Notes under the pieces: model-generated
What the model was told of the DNA's origin: nothing
Seen by the model: the letters and a program-made list of their open reading frames with translations, nothing else
The model's database searches: none
Translations under genes and position numbers: made by a program
Assembly (NCBI GenBank): GCA_004292595.1
Contig: RDXM01000108.1
Span: 1 to 39,420, forward strand
Origin: Candidatus Kapaibacterium sp.
GTDB taxonomy: Bacteria; Bacteroidota; Ignavibacteria; Kapaibacteriales; UBA4661
Direction: 5' to 3'
DNA: 39,420 bases
Shown here: positions 8,305-15,965 of the stretch, piece after piece
How the letters are laid out: every line of letters begins with the position of its first letter
Position numbering within the stretch: position 1 is the first letter of the stretch

Positions 8305-9420
8305 TTATACAGCGTAAAACTCTCGAATTGCTTTTGCAACGGTTTCAATTATCTGCACGTCCATTTCGGGGTAAAATGGCAACGCGATAATATGCTTCGA
8401 CAAATACTCCGTTACTGGCAGCGCGTCAGCATCCGTGCCGAAGGCAGCTTGATAGCCTTTTTGCTTGGTTGTCGGCATAGGATAATACACATTTGCTTGG
8501 ATGTTTTTATGTTCCAAAAACTGCAAAAGCTCATCGCGCCGACCGCTCACCGTCGCGCTGTACACGTGCCAGACCGATTCTATGCCTTCGCGGACGGCTT
8601 GCGGCTTGACGTGTTCTTTTGGCAAAAGCTCCGCATAGATGGCGGCAAGTTCCTGACGGCGTTGGTTCATTGCGTCCAAGTGACGAAGTTTGACGCGCAA
8701 AATCGCTGCTTGAAGTTCGTCTAAGCGTGTATTGATGCCGTCGGTAACAAATTCATCTTTGCTAATCATTCCGTACATTCGGCGTTTTTTCATCAGGTCG
8801 GCTGCTGCTGCATCGTTGGTTGCCACCAAGCCGCCATCGCCATATGCGCCGAGATTTTTCGTGGGATAAAAACTGAACGCAGAAAAATTTCCCATCGAAC
8901 CCGTCATTTTGCCGCGCACCTTTGCGCCGTGCGACTGCGCACAATCCTCGACGATGGAGATATTGTTGCCGACAATATCCCGAATCCGCTCCACATCCAC
9001 TGCATTACCGAAGAGATGCACCGGGACGATTGCTTTGGTGCGCTCGGTAATTTTGCTTTGGAGTTGGTCGAGATTCATCAAAAAAGTATCTGCCTCAAGG
9101 TCGAGAAAGATAGGTTTTGCGCCAATGTGCCGAATAGCGGAAAACGTAGGAATTGCGGTAAAGGGCGTGGTGATAACTTCGTCGCCGCGCTCAATGCCGC
9201 ACATCCAGAGCGGCATCATCAGTGCGTCGGTGCCGCTATTGACGCCAACGCTGTGTTCTACGCCGATGTAAGCGGAAAATTCTTGTTCAAATGCCGCTAC
9301 ATTTTCTGCCAAAACGTATCTGCCCGACATCAAGACGCGCTGCATTGCCGCATCAATTTCTGCTTTGTAAGCTTCGTATTGCGGAACTAAATCGCATCGC
9401 CAAATCATGGTATTTGCCAT
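8305..9420 (-). CDS. DegT/DnrJ/EryC1/StrS-family sugar aminotransferase
   Basis: PLP-dependent aminotransferase of 371 residues from the ATG at 9420 (MANTMIWRCDLVPQ). It is predicted to convert a nucleotide-linked 3- or 4-keto sugar to the amino sugar for surface glycans. Visible family features are NSGTDALMMPL (61-71), TPFTAIPTFSAI, the PLP-ring stacking region IVEDCAQSHGA (157-167) and the Schiff-base lysine in SFYPTKNLGAYGDGG (Lys188). An upstream ATG at 9462 would overlap the preceding gene, which ends at 9431. Starting at 9420 leaves a clean 10-bp gap and keeps the family N-terminus. Exact sugar specificity cannot be read from sequence. The nearest other glycan genes start about 18 kb away. 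Confidence 0.9.
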   Translation of the reverse strand: MANTMIWRCDLVPQYEAYKAEIDAAMQRVLMSGRYVLAENVAAFEQEFSAYIGVEHSVGVNSGTDALMMPLWMCGIERGDEVITTPFTAIPTFSAIRHIGAKPIFLDLEADTFLMNLDQLQSKITERTKAIVPVHLFGNAVDVERIRDIVGNNISIVEDCAQSHGAKVRGKMTGSMGNFSAFSFYPTKNLGAYGDGGLVATNDAAAADLMKKRRMYGMISKDEFVTDGINTRLDELQAAILRVKLRHLDAMNQRRQELAAIYAELLPKEHVKPQAVREGIESVWHVYSATVSGRRDELLQFLEHKNIQANVYYPMPTTKQKGYQAAFGTDADALPVTEYLSKHIIALPFYPEMDVQIIETVAKAIREFYAV

Positions 9421-9430
9421 AGTTGTTCTT

Positions 9431-10051
9431 TCAAAAAACAGATGAAGTATGATAAAAATCAATCAAACCGTGTAGTACGCCAAGAAGTTTTGGTATTTCC
9501 GCAAGCGAGTATATTTCGTTGTCAATAAGTAACTGTGCGCCTTCTAGGCGAAGAAAACGCCAGTCTCGTCCATTGGTTACTGCCCCGTGGATGGTGGTAA
9601 TTGGCTCGTTGCGTTGCTCGTTGAATATCCGCGCTGCGAGCATTTCTGCGCCACACTGCCCGTACCAATGCTCAATGTTATCATCTTTTGCCTCAAAAAT
9701 TGCAATGATTGGTGCGGAAATATCCAACGAAAGATGTTTGGTGAGAAGAAAATCACACCGCCCTTTGAGGGCTTGCTTTCTATCTACGTCGAGTGTATTG
9801 CCAGAAAAGCATTGAAATGTATGCGCTCGTTGTTGAGCGAGTTCCATGAGAATTGGCGTAATCAAAAGCTCGGAACGTGCTTTTTCAGTATTTATGCGCA
9901 ATGCTCTCGAATACGACAACGTTTCGACAAGCCATGCCGATGGTTCTATGCTATACTGCAATAAATTCAGCACCGATTCTTTATTCGTGATGCCAAACAT
10001 GACGCGCAAATGTTCAAGCGTAAAATCCGAATATGATTTTGGTGTTTTCAT
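9431..10051 (-). CDS. conserved hypothetical protein, PD-(D/E)xK-nuclease-like
   Basis: 206 residues from the ATG at 10051 (MKTPKSYSDFTLEHLRVMFG). The frame stays open upstream to 10282, but that part overlaps the 3' end of the neighbouring phospholipase-like gene and looks non-coding. The central block GRCDFLLTKH ... IIAIFEAKDD ... WYGQCGAEMLAARIFN resembles the restriction-endonuclease-like core, with an acidic residue, then ExK, then Q. Such single-domain proteins are widespread in cyanobacteria and Bacteroidota (recalled, not searched). The FEAK motif is followed by D-D and an alpha helix, as in the fold. No methylase or partner lies nearby. Function is unknown and nuclease activity is an inference only. 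Confidence 0.75.
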   Translation of the reverse strand: MKTPKSYSDFTLEHLRVMFGITNKESVLNLLQYSIEPSAWLVETLSYSRALRINTEKARSELLITPILMELAQQRAHTFQCFSGNTLDVDRKQALKGRCDFLLTKHLSLDISAPIIAIFEAKDDNIEHWYGQCGAEMLAARIFNEQRNEPITTIHGAVTNGRDWRFLRLEGAQLLIDNEIYSLAEIPKLLGVLHGLIDFYHTSSVF

Positions 10052-10229
10052 TCTCTTTGAGTAGCTATATTTCCGAAGTTCCCAGTGTATTGTTCGTGAG
10101 AAACGCAAAATACGGATAAATTGGGAAAGTTTAGGAAAAAGTATCAAAGCAAAGGTAGTGCCAGAAAAGAGGACAATCAAGCACAAGCAAGCAGGAACGC
10201 TGGCGTGAAAAATCGCACACCTCCTGTAT

Positions 10230-11285
10230 TCACGCGCCTTTGAAGTAGAGCATCGCACGGGGCGACTGCTGGAGACAACCATGCTCTAGCGACGCACCGC
10301 AGACGGCAAACCGAGTATTGGTGCTGTACGCATTCATAAGTTGCTCCCAAAGACTGATAGAATCTTCTTCGGCGGCATCAAAGAGCTGCTGATACGAGTG
10401 TTGGTGCGTATTTCCCGTAACAGGATGCTGATAAATTCCTTGTGTACTAATGTCTGCTTCTTCATCCAGAAATGTTTGCAAAAACGAATGCTTGGTGTAG
10501 CGCAGCGCGGTGTAGGCGCGAAGAGAAGCAGGCAACACATATTCGGTACGGTCGAGTAATGCTTGTAAGCGAGTATTTGTGCCGATTGTGCGAACTCTTG
10601 CCAATACTGCATAGCCCTGCAAAAGGTCGTCTGTATAAGGCGCAAGCGGCGGGAAGAGGCGCAAAAGTGCCGATAAATGCTGGGCTTCGGCATGGAGAAT
10701 GCTTGTAAGCGAGTATTTGTCTGGATTGACGGAATATGCCCGACAAAAAGCAAGGTCTAATGCGCTTTCCAGTGCGCGGTGGCGGCTCCATGCTTCGGTG
10801 GGCGATTGCCAGAGATTGCCAGAAACGAAGTAAATACGCGGGTGGAAACGGCAATCAGCGCAAATATGCGTACAGAGTCCCAAGAGAAACGCTTGCAAAC
10901 CCAAGATTTGGTGCGCTTTGCAGGCAGCGAGCGCAGAGAGACCCGCTCGGAGAATATCAAAACTATCGTCGTGTATAGCGAAAGAATCTGCGTCCTGCAC
11001 CGCTTCCGATGCAGCATGGAGGCGGTTTGCCAACCGAATTGCTTCGCGGCGTTGTGTGCCAACGAATACATCACGTGGGAAACTAAGCGTGTAATAGGGC
11101 GCATCGTGGAGAATTGCCCCGAGCAGCAGCATTCGCCGGCAATGCTCGTTGTGAAGCAAGGCATCGCTAAACCTCACATCGCGCAACTCCGCATCTGCGC
11201 TGGTCTTTGGACTGTTGTTCATGGACATCGCAGAACGCTTGGCAACGCGCTCGGCAAGCAGCCAATGGGTGAGTTCTTTGGGCAT
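10230..11285 (-). CDS. zinc-dependent phospholipase C-like protein
   Basis: 351 residues from the ATG at 11285, beginning MPKELTHWLLAERVA. This is the characteristic N-terminus of the Zn_dep_PLPC family, where Trp and His start the metal site. Further metal-site candidates are LHDAPYYTL (about residues 58-66) and the family-defining LGLCTHICADCRFHPRIYF near 135-153 (H..xD..xHP). There is no signal peptide in this start, as is common for the bacterial cytoplasmic members. The 50-residue upstream extension of the frame lacks family similarity and is not included. The gene carries a 23-bp sequence duplicated in two different reading frames (see 10558-10720), so its C-terminal half may have been altered by insertion. 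Catalytic activity and substrate are unproven. Confidence 0.8.
   Translation of the reverse strand: MPKELTHWLLAERVAKRSAMSMNNSPKTSADAELRDVRFSDALLHNEHCRRMLLLGAILHDAPYYTLSFPRDVFVGTQRREAIRLANRLHAASEAVQDADSFAIHDDSFDILRAGLSALAACKAHQILGLQAFLLGLCTHICADCRFHPRIYFVSGNLWQSPTEAWSRHRALESALDLAFCRAYSVNPDKYSLTSILHAEAQHLSALLRLFPPLAPYTDDLLQGYAVLARVRTIGTNTRLQALLDRTEYVLPASLRAYTALRYTKHSFLQTFLDEEADISTQGIYQHPVTGNTHQHSYQQLFDAAEEDSISLWEQLMNAYSTNTRFAVCGASLEHGCLQQSPRAMLYFKGA
10558..10720. repeat. pair of exact 23-bp direct repeats inside a gene
   Basis: The sequence AATGCTTGTAAGCGAGTA plus TTTGT occurs at 10558-10580 and at 10698-10720. The distance is 140 bp, not a multiple of three. The same DNA is therefore read in two frames of the phospholipase-like gene (DKYSLTSI and TNTRLQAL). 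It is a DNA-level, not a protein-level, repeat. Confidence 0.85.
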
Positions 11286-11490
11286 AGTGGTAATGGTAAG
11301 GAACGGCGAAAAACGACAGAATTGAGGCTCGAAGTTTTTGTTGTCAGCATTGAGTGCCTGAATTCTTGCGGCGAGCGCAGAAGGCGGGTAAAAATACCAG
11401 ATATTGCACTTCTCACCATCAAAAATTCTTATCATTTACCATCTCTCCACTATCGCCGTAATCTATACTGAAAAAGGTTTGTTGCTTCAG

Positions 11491-11519
11491 ATGTAGTCCA
11501 CCTTTGAGGTGGACTACAT
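11491..11519. repeat. mini-hairpin repeat, copy 1
   Basis: Perfect palindrome with a 13-bp stem (ATGTAGTCCACCT / AGGTGGACTACAT) and a 3-base loop. A second copy with the same TAGTCCACCT core lies at 13991-14013. There is no U-tract, so it is more likely a dispersed palindromic unit than a terminator. It sits in the divergent region between the phospholipase-like gene and the PHP gene. Confidence 0.85.
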
Positions 11520-11733
11520 CTCAACGCCTTCACTTTTTGATATGCAATTTTTACCCATTTTTAGTATACGTTCTCTGCCGAGCGCACCACACCAAGATGT
11601 ATCAAGACTGCTGCAATGCAATACTCGTAAATCCAGACGATTGTTTGCAAATATTTCCGTAGTTTGTGCATTCTTTTGTCGCATTTATTTCATCGCATTT
11701 TTTTCTTTTTCATCGTATTTCTGGTTTGTTTTT

Positions 11734-12729
11734 ATGCAACGCGGAACAATTTTTGCCGATCTTCACTCCCATACAACCGCCTCAGACGGCGCACACACGC
11801 CCACGATGCTCGTACAACGCGCATTTGAGCGGGCATTGAAGGTGATTGCCGTTACCGACCACGATACAGTTGCGGGTGTGGCAGAAGCGCGAAATGCGGC
11901 AGAAGCACGTGGAATGGGCTTTCTGAGCGGTATTGAGATGAGCGCGTCCCTGACCGATGCCACCCAGCGCGAGGTGCATATTTTAGGCTACAATCTTGAC
12001 GAAGAAAATACAGCACTTTTGCAATATTGCACACACACCACGAAAGAGCGCCAACGCCGTGCAGAGCGTATTCTTGCTCGCTTGGCAGAACTTGGTAAGC
12101 ATCTAACACTGGAAGAAGTTCGTGCAATCAGCGGCGATGGTGTCATTGGGCGGCACCACATTGCGATTGCCATGCGCAATGCACGTATCGTGCGCACGGT
12201 GCGCGAAGCCTTCGACAAATATCTCGCCGACGACGCGCCTGCCGCTGTGGCAAAATGGACGTTTCCAGCAGCAAAAGCGATTGAACTCATTCACCATGCT
12301 GGCGGCGTGGCTGTGCTGGCGCATCCTGGGCAGGTGGTAAGCGCAGAACAGCTTGAATACCTGATTTCATCTGGTTTAGACGGCGTTGAGGTCCATCATC
12401 CCGCACACGACGGTATGCTAGCGCACTACTACCAATATTTCACAGACAGCCGACAAATACTTGGCTCTGGCGGTTCGGACTATCACGGCGGAAGCAAACG
12501 CGACGATAGCAATTTGGGACGGTTTGGCTTGGTGCAAAGCGACTTTGAGTGCTTACATTCAGCACTGCAAGAGCGCTCGGCGCAGTATAAAAATCAGTCT
12601 CAAAGCACGTATAGAAGCGGCTTTCAGGCATTTGATACGTTCGCTTCATTCAGCGACGCTGTGCAGCATTCGGTTGCAGATTCGCTTGTACGCTTCAAGA
12701 CATTTTTTGCACAACAGTTTTCTTCATAG
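11734..12729 (+). CDS. PHP-domain phosphoesterase
   Basis: 331 residues from the ATG at 11734 (MQRGTIFADLHSHTTASDG). The reading frame is open from 11509, but that part translates the mini-hairpin and a low-complexity Phe-rich stretch, so it is excluded. Metal-binding PHP motifs are DLHSHTTASDG (9-19), VTDHDTVAG (42-50), GIEMSA, VHILGYNLD, AVLAHPG and a final GSGGSDYHGG. The pattern fits the single-domain nucleoside 3',5'-bisphosphate phosphatase/5'-3' exoribonuclease group (YciV/TrpH-like), acting on small RNAs or pAp. That specificity is inferred from family resemblance. It lies 51 bp upstream of ribH on the same strand. Confidence 0.9.
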   Translation: MQRGTIFADLHSHTTASDGAHTPTMLVQRAFERALKVIAVTDHDTVAGVAEARNAAEARGMGFLSGIEMSASLTDATQREVHILGYNLDEENTALLQYCTHTTKERQRRAERILARLAELGKHLTLEEVRAISGDGVIGRHHIAIAMRNARIVRTVREAFDKYLADDAPAAVAKWTFPAAKAIELIHHAGGVAVLAHPGQVVSAEQLEYLISSGLDGVEVHHPAHDGMLAHYYQYFTDSRQILGSGGSDYHGGSKRDDSNLGRFGLVQSDFECLHSALQERSAQYKNQSQSTYRSGFQAFDTFASFSDAVQHSVADSLVRFKTFFAQQFSS

Positions 12730-12780
12730 TTTTTTTTCCTTAACTTTCCCCATACTTTTCACCAATTATTTTGTAATCGC

Positions 12781-13257
12781 ATGGCAATCAATATCATAGA
12801 AGGTATCTTCTCCGCCGAAGGAAAATCCTTTGGCATCGTGGTTTCGCGCTGGAATAGTTTTGTTGTTGGCAAGCTCGTCGAGGGCACATTGGACGCGCTC
12901 AAGCGGCATAATGTCAAGGATGAGCGTATTACGATTGCGTATTGTCCGGGCAGCTTTGAGATTCCGCTCGTCGTTCAAAAAATGGCAAAAAGCGGCAAGT
13001 TCGATGCCGTGATTGCGCTTGGCGCGGTCATTCGTGGCTCTACGCCGCATTTCGACTACGTTTCGTCGGAAGTAACCAAAGGCGTGGCGCAGGTTGGCTT
13101 GGAAACAGGCGTTCCCTGCGTTTTTGGTGTTCTCACCACCGATACGATTGAGCAAGCGATTGAGCGTTCTGGCTCGAAAGCAGGAAATAAGGGCTTCGAG
13201 GCAGCCACCGTTGCCATTGAAATGGCTTCTTTACTGGATGCAATGAAAGCACTGTAA
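12781..13257 (+). CDS. ribH: 6,7-dimethyl-8-ribityllumazine synthase
   Basis: 158 residues, the normal length for lumazine synthase. It catalyses the penultimate step of riboflavin synthesis by condensing 5-amino-6-ribitylaminouracil with dihydroxybutanone phosphate. Family motifs are [50 protein letters not shown] (with the catalytic His in the TPHFDY segment) and [14 protein letters not shown]. No FMN-riboswitch-like leader is seen in the 51-bp gap before it, and the other rib genes are not in this window. It is probably co-transcribed with the PHP gene and the following histidine phosphatase. Confidence 0.97.
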   Translation: MAINIIEGIFSAEGKSFGIVVSRWNSFVVGKLVEGTLDALKRHNVKDERITIAYCPGSFEIPLVVQKMAKSGKFDAVIALGAVIRGSTPHFDYVSSEVTKGVAQVGLETGVPCVFGVLTTDTIEQAIERSGSKAGNKGFEAATVAIEMASLLDAMKAL

Positions 13258-13290
13258 GAATTGTAAGCACTTCCATTCCCCAAACACCTG

Positions 13291-13316
13291 ATGAAATCTC
13301 ATAATGAAATCTCACA
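13291..13316 (+). repeat. 13-bp tandem duplication at a start codon
   Basis: ATGAAATCTCATA (13291-13303) is followed directly by ATGAAATCTCACA (13304-13316). Because the period is 13, the two ATGs are in different frames. Only the second opens the histidine-phosphatase gene. Confidence 0.85.
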
Positions 13317-13936
13317 TTGTGTATTTGATTCGCCACACAAAGCCAGATATTCCGAAAGGCATTTGCTATGGTCAGTCGGATATTGGCGTAGCCACGTCGT
13401 TTCAGCAGGAAGCCACAGAGACGTTGAGGAAACTCATTGCTCTGGAAGGCTTGTCAGAGCTTGCTTCTGGGCATATTATCTCTAGCCCGCTTCAACGCTG
13501 TTTTCTGCTTGCAGAAGAACTCGCAAAGCATCTCCACAGCCCACAAGCATCACGCATTCAGACCGACGACCGATTGAAAGAAATGAATTTTGGCACGTGG
13601 GAAATGCAGCAGTGGAGCGCGATTGAGGAGTTTGTGCTTCATGCGTGGATGCGTGACTACGTGAATATTCGTCCTAACGGCGGTGAAAACTTCCGTGAGC
13701 TTGTAGAGCGCACCACAACTGCCTTTTATGAACTGAGCGCAGAACATAGCGCGGAACATAGCTCGAACAATACACCATTGCTGCTTATCTGTCATTCTGG
13801 TGTTATTCGTGGCATTCTGGCGCGTTTGCTAGAAATGCCACTTGAAAAGGCGTTTTCGTTGGAAATTGACTACGGCAGCATCACAGGAATTCGAGTACAG
13901 GAGCGACATACATCGGTATTATTCGTCAATCGCTGA
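13304..13936 (+). CDS. histidine phosphatase family protein (alpha-ribazole phosphatase / PGM-like)
   Basis: 210 residues with the phosphoglycerate-mutase-like catalytic core. The phospho-acceptor histidine is in VYLIRHTKPD (residues 5-14), followed by GICYGQSD, which is typical of alpha-ribazole phosphatase (CobC) and related enzymes. The acid residue lies in LKEMNFGTWE and the second histidine in LLICHSGVIRG. CobC would remove the 5'-phosphate of alpha-ribazole in cobalamin assembly, but no cob genes are nearby, so the substrate is open. The start at 13304 is the second ATG of a 13-bp tandem duplication; the first (13291) is out of frame. Residues about 145-156 hold a short SAEH repeat. It ends a short operon with ribH. 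Confidence 0.87.
   Translation: MKSHIVYLIRHTKPDIPKGICYGQSDIGVATSFQQEATETLRKLIALEGLSELASGHIISSPLQRCFLLAEELAKHLHSPQASRIQTDDRLKEMNFGTWEMQQWSAIEEFVLHAWMRDYVNIRPNGGENFRELVERTTTAFYELSAEHSAEHSSNNTPLLLICHSGVIRGILARLLEMPLEKAFSLEIDYGSITGIRVQERHTSVLFVNR
13736..13771 (+). repeat. in-frame 12-bp tandem repeat (3 units)
   Basis: AGCGCAGAACAT, AGCGCGGAACAT and AGCTCGAACAAT follow each other at 13736-13771. They encode SAEH-SAEH-SSNN inside the histidine phosphatase. Confidence 0.8.
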
Positions 13937-13990
13937 AGCACACATCTTTTGCCTACTTGCTGCAAACGCAGGTTTTGTGCGGGTGAAATA

Positions 13991-14013
13991 TAGTCCACCT
14001 TAAAGGTGGACTA
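13991..14013. repeat. mini-hairpin repeat, copy 2
   Basis: TAGTCCACCT (13991-14000), loop TAA, AGGTGGACTA (14004-14013). The stem core is identical to the hairpin at 11491-11519. It lies in the 249-bp convergent gap between the histidine phosphatase and the dioxygenase gene. Confidence 0.85.
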
Positions 14014-14070
14014 CATTTGCGACAACCACAGCACACGTATTGATGCGCCCTTCAGACTTGTGTGCATAGA

Positions 14071-14167
14071 CGAGCTTTCTGAAGCGGTGAACGGGTTTCA
14101 CGGAAAAATTCTTACCGTGAAACCCGTGCGAGGTCAGCGTTCGCGCACTCCTCAGCCAGTAGGACAG
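14071..14167. repeat. 40-bp hairpin-unit repeat, head-to-head pair
   Basis: ACGGGTTTCACGG (14091-14103) and CCGTGAAACCCGT (14115-14127) form a perfect 13-bp stem around an 11-base loop. Outward from each arm runs one unit of the family. The left one (complement) shares about 35 bases with the unit at 23849-23887. The right one ends GTAGGACAGG, like the units at 35320-35410. An inner GCG-TTCG-CGC hairpin lies at about 14138-14147. Confidence 0.8.
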
Positions 14168-14185
14168 GAAGAGCGTATCTATGCT

Positions 14186-15538
14186 TCACAAACTATACAC
14201 CGCTTTTGCTGAAATCATACACGGAAGGCTGTGTTTGTGGGCTATTTCTGCGCTGAGTTGCGTGGCAAAGGTCTTTGCTTCATTGGCGGTGTCGGTATCG
14301 GGAACGCTGTATTGAAGCCATATGCCATCGGTATTGTCGGGGTGTTCTTCTTCGCTGAGGAAGTAGGCATCGGGGAAACGCTCGGTAAATGCCGCTTTCA
14401 CTTCTTGGACGGCAAGCCGCTTCAGTGCTTCTTTGCGGCGTTTTTCCAAGAGGTCGATATAGACAAAATCCAGCATCGAAGCCACTTCTTCAGGCAAGGG
14501 CGGCAGCGAACCGCGTGGAATCAGAAATGCGCTCAGAGCAGAGAAGTCCGTAAAGACGCGGTGTTGCGTCGTGGCTCGCATGAGATAATCGTAGCCGCTT
14601 GAGCCGCCCGTGCCGACTTTCATGCCAATCATCCGCATCACCATTTGCACGTGGCGGTATCGCCAAATCGAGAGAACTTCGTCGAGAGCCGAGAGAATAT
14701 CCAAAAGACGAAAAGGCAGATGCAGCAAGGGATATTCGCGGTAGAGCAGCGTAAAGAGCGCGGCTTGTGTGGCTTTGAAGGAAAGCCGTTTCTGTCCTTG
14801 CTCGCGGAGCTTGTTGTATTCTTCCTCGCTAAAAAACGCCCGAAAACTTTGCTCGTTCATGTCGGTTTGCGCAAGCATTTCCGTTTGCATCCGCTCGGCA
14901 ACACTGAGACCCGCTTCGCTGCTCAGGCGAATCATATTTCTGTCATGCTCGAACATTGCCGCAACCGCATTTTTGTACTCTTGCCAAAAAGAATACGACG
15001 GCTTTTGAATGAATGGCATTCGCTCCAGCCACGCCTCAATCACCGAAAAAAGCGTGGGTTCTTGCTCGGCGGCACGAATGCGTTCTTTATCCTCCGCCGA
15101 AAGCGGCAAATGCTTGGAAACACGCTGCTCGGAGCGAAGTCCAAGTTTGATTTCCACAAGGCGAAATTGCACCGATTGAAAGCCGCTTGCGGGATACAGC
15201 ACGTTGCGAAAGTCCAGAAAGTCCATGGGTGTCATGGTTTCCAGCACGTCTATTTGCTGAAAAAGTATCGGACCAATGGCGTGAATACGCTCCAAACGGT
15301 GCAATGCCGTCGCAACGTGGTGTTCAGGCACAACGTGATGATTGAACAAACTGATGGCAGAATCCAATTCATGCAAAATCTGCTTAAACCACAGTTCATA
15401 CGCCTGATGCGTGATGATAAACAGCATTTCGTCGTGCGCCGCCTCGCGTGGGGACGAGCCAGAACGCGGGTCTTGGGCATTCAGAATTGTGGGCAAACGG
15501 AGATAATCTCCGTAGTAGAGCGGTTCGTAGGCAGCCAT
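14186..15538 (-). CDS. kynA: tryptophan 2,3-dioxygenase with C-terminal extension
   Basis: Heme enzyme opening the tryptophan indole ring to N-formylkynurenine. From the ATG at 15538 it has 450 residues (MAAYEPLYYGDYLRL). Diagnostic motifs are IITHQAYELWFKQIL (substrate-site His44), FLDFRNVLYPASGFQSVQFR (substrate-carboxylate Arg126), WRYRHVQMVMRMIG (proximal heme ligand His296, by comparison with human His328) and GTGGSSGYDYL. The core ends near residue 370. The last 80 or so residues, including DNTDGIWLQYSVPD, form an extension I cannot assign. Bacterial forms are often about 280 residues, so this one resembles the longer eukaryote-like type. No kynurenine-pathway partner is next to it, and it converges on the histidine-phosphatase gene across repeat-filled DNA. 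Confidence 0.93.
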   Translation of the reverse strand: MAAYEPLYYGDYLRLPTILNAQDPRSGSSPREAAHDEMLFIITHQAYELWFKQILHELDSAISLFNHHVVPEHHVATALHRLERIHAIGPILFQQIDVLETMTPMDFLDFRNVLYPASGFQSVQFRLVEIKLGLRSEQRVSKHLPLSAEDKERIRAAEQEPTLFSVIEAWLERMPFIQKPSYSFWQEYKNAVAAMFEHDRNMIRLSSEAGLSVAERMQTEMLAQTDMNEQSFRAFFSEEEYNKLREQGQKRLSFKATQAALFTLLYREYPLLHLPFRLLDILSALDEVLSIWRYRHVQMVMRMIGMKVGTGGSSGYDYLMRATTQHRVFTDFSALSAFLIPRGSLPPLPEEVASMLDFVYIDLLEKRRKEALKRLAVQEVKAAFTERFPDAYFLSEEEHPDNTDGIWLQYSVPDTDTANEAKTFATQLSAEIAHKHSLPCMISAKAVYSL

Positions 15539-15556
15539 GATAAAAAAGAAAAGCAC

Positions 15557-15896
15557 CTGGTCAGGTCTCAACCATGAAGAGGGGACGCAGATGGAGATGA
15601 TTGGATTGATGAAGATGATATTGATAAAAAAATCAGAGCGTGAATGCAGACTTCATCCGTTGGGAATGGTACAAAAATAAGTGGTACAAGTCAGTAGTGG
15701 CAGAGACATTCTTGTCTGTGGTTGTCGCCTGAAACCTGCATCAACGCGCACAGACAAGAATGTCTGTGCCACTAAATATTGTTGAAGTGTATCCATTTAA
15801 TTTTTGAGCCTTCCTTGTTGATGTTTTCTGCATTTTCATCATCTTCATCCATTCCATCATCTTCATCTGCGTCCAAAAAAATCATGACCTGACCAG
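15557..15896. mobile_element. 340-bp MITE-like element with terminal inverted repeats
   Basis: Begins CTGGTCAGGTC (15557-15567) and ends with the exact complement GACCTGACCAG (15886-15896). Inside each end, GATGAAGAT-rich sequence continues as an imperfect inverted repeat, left end to about 15623 and right end from 15815. The right 86 bases (15815-15900) recur inverted at 39324-39409 with two mismatches seen. It carries no transposase and encloses a copy of the 78-bp double-palindrome element. It occupies most of the 427-bp gap between the dioxygenase and sortilin-like genes. No clear target-site duplication is visible. Confidence 0.7.
15696..15773 (+). repeat. 78-bp double-palindrome element, copy B
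   Basis: Left arm 15696-15720 (one change: CAGAGAC for CACAGAC), core 15721-15748, right arm 15749-15773. Each arm is itself a palindrome, and the two arms are complements of each other. Core orientation is as in copies A and C. It is followed by 43 bases shared with copy A. Confidence 0.92.
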
Positions 15897-15965
15897 TTAC
15901 AAAGAAAAAATGAACGGTGTAATATTTTTAGAATTTTTAGACTGAGTTTTGGGCTGAGTGCGGCA

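Noticed and set aside
11491-11519. Intrinsic terminator
   Set aside because: No U-tract on either strand; an almost identical stem occurs elsewhere as a dispersed repeat.
11509-11733. N-terminal extension of the PHP protein
   Set aside because: Starts within the mini-hairpin and is Phe/Ser-rich without family similarity; the DLHSHT motif follows the 11734 ATG.
14645-15577. Plus-strand frame of 310 codons opposite the tryptophan dioxygenase
   Set aside because: Antisense shadow; the dioxygenase motifs on the other strand are unambiguous.
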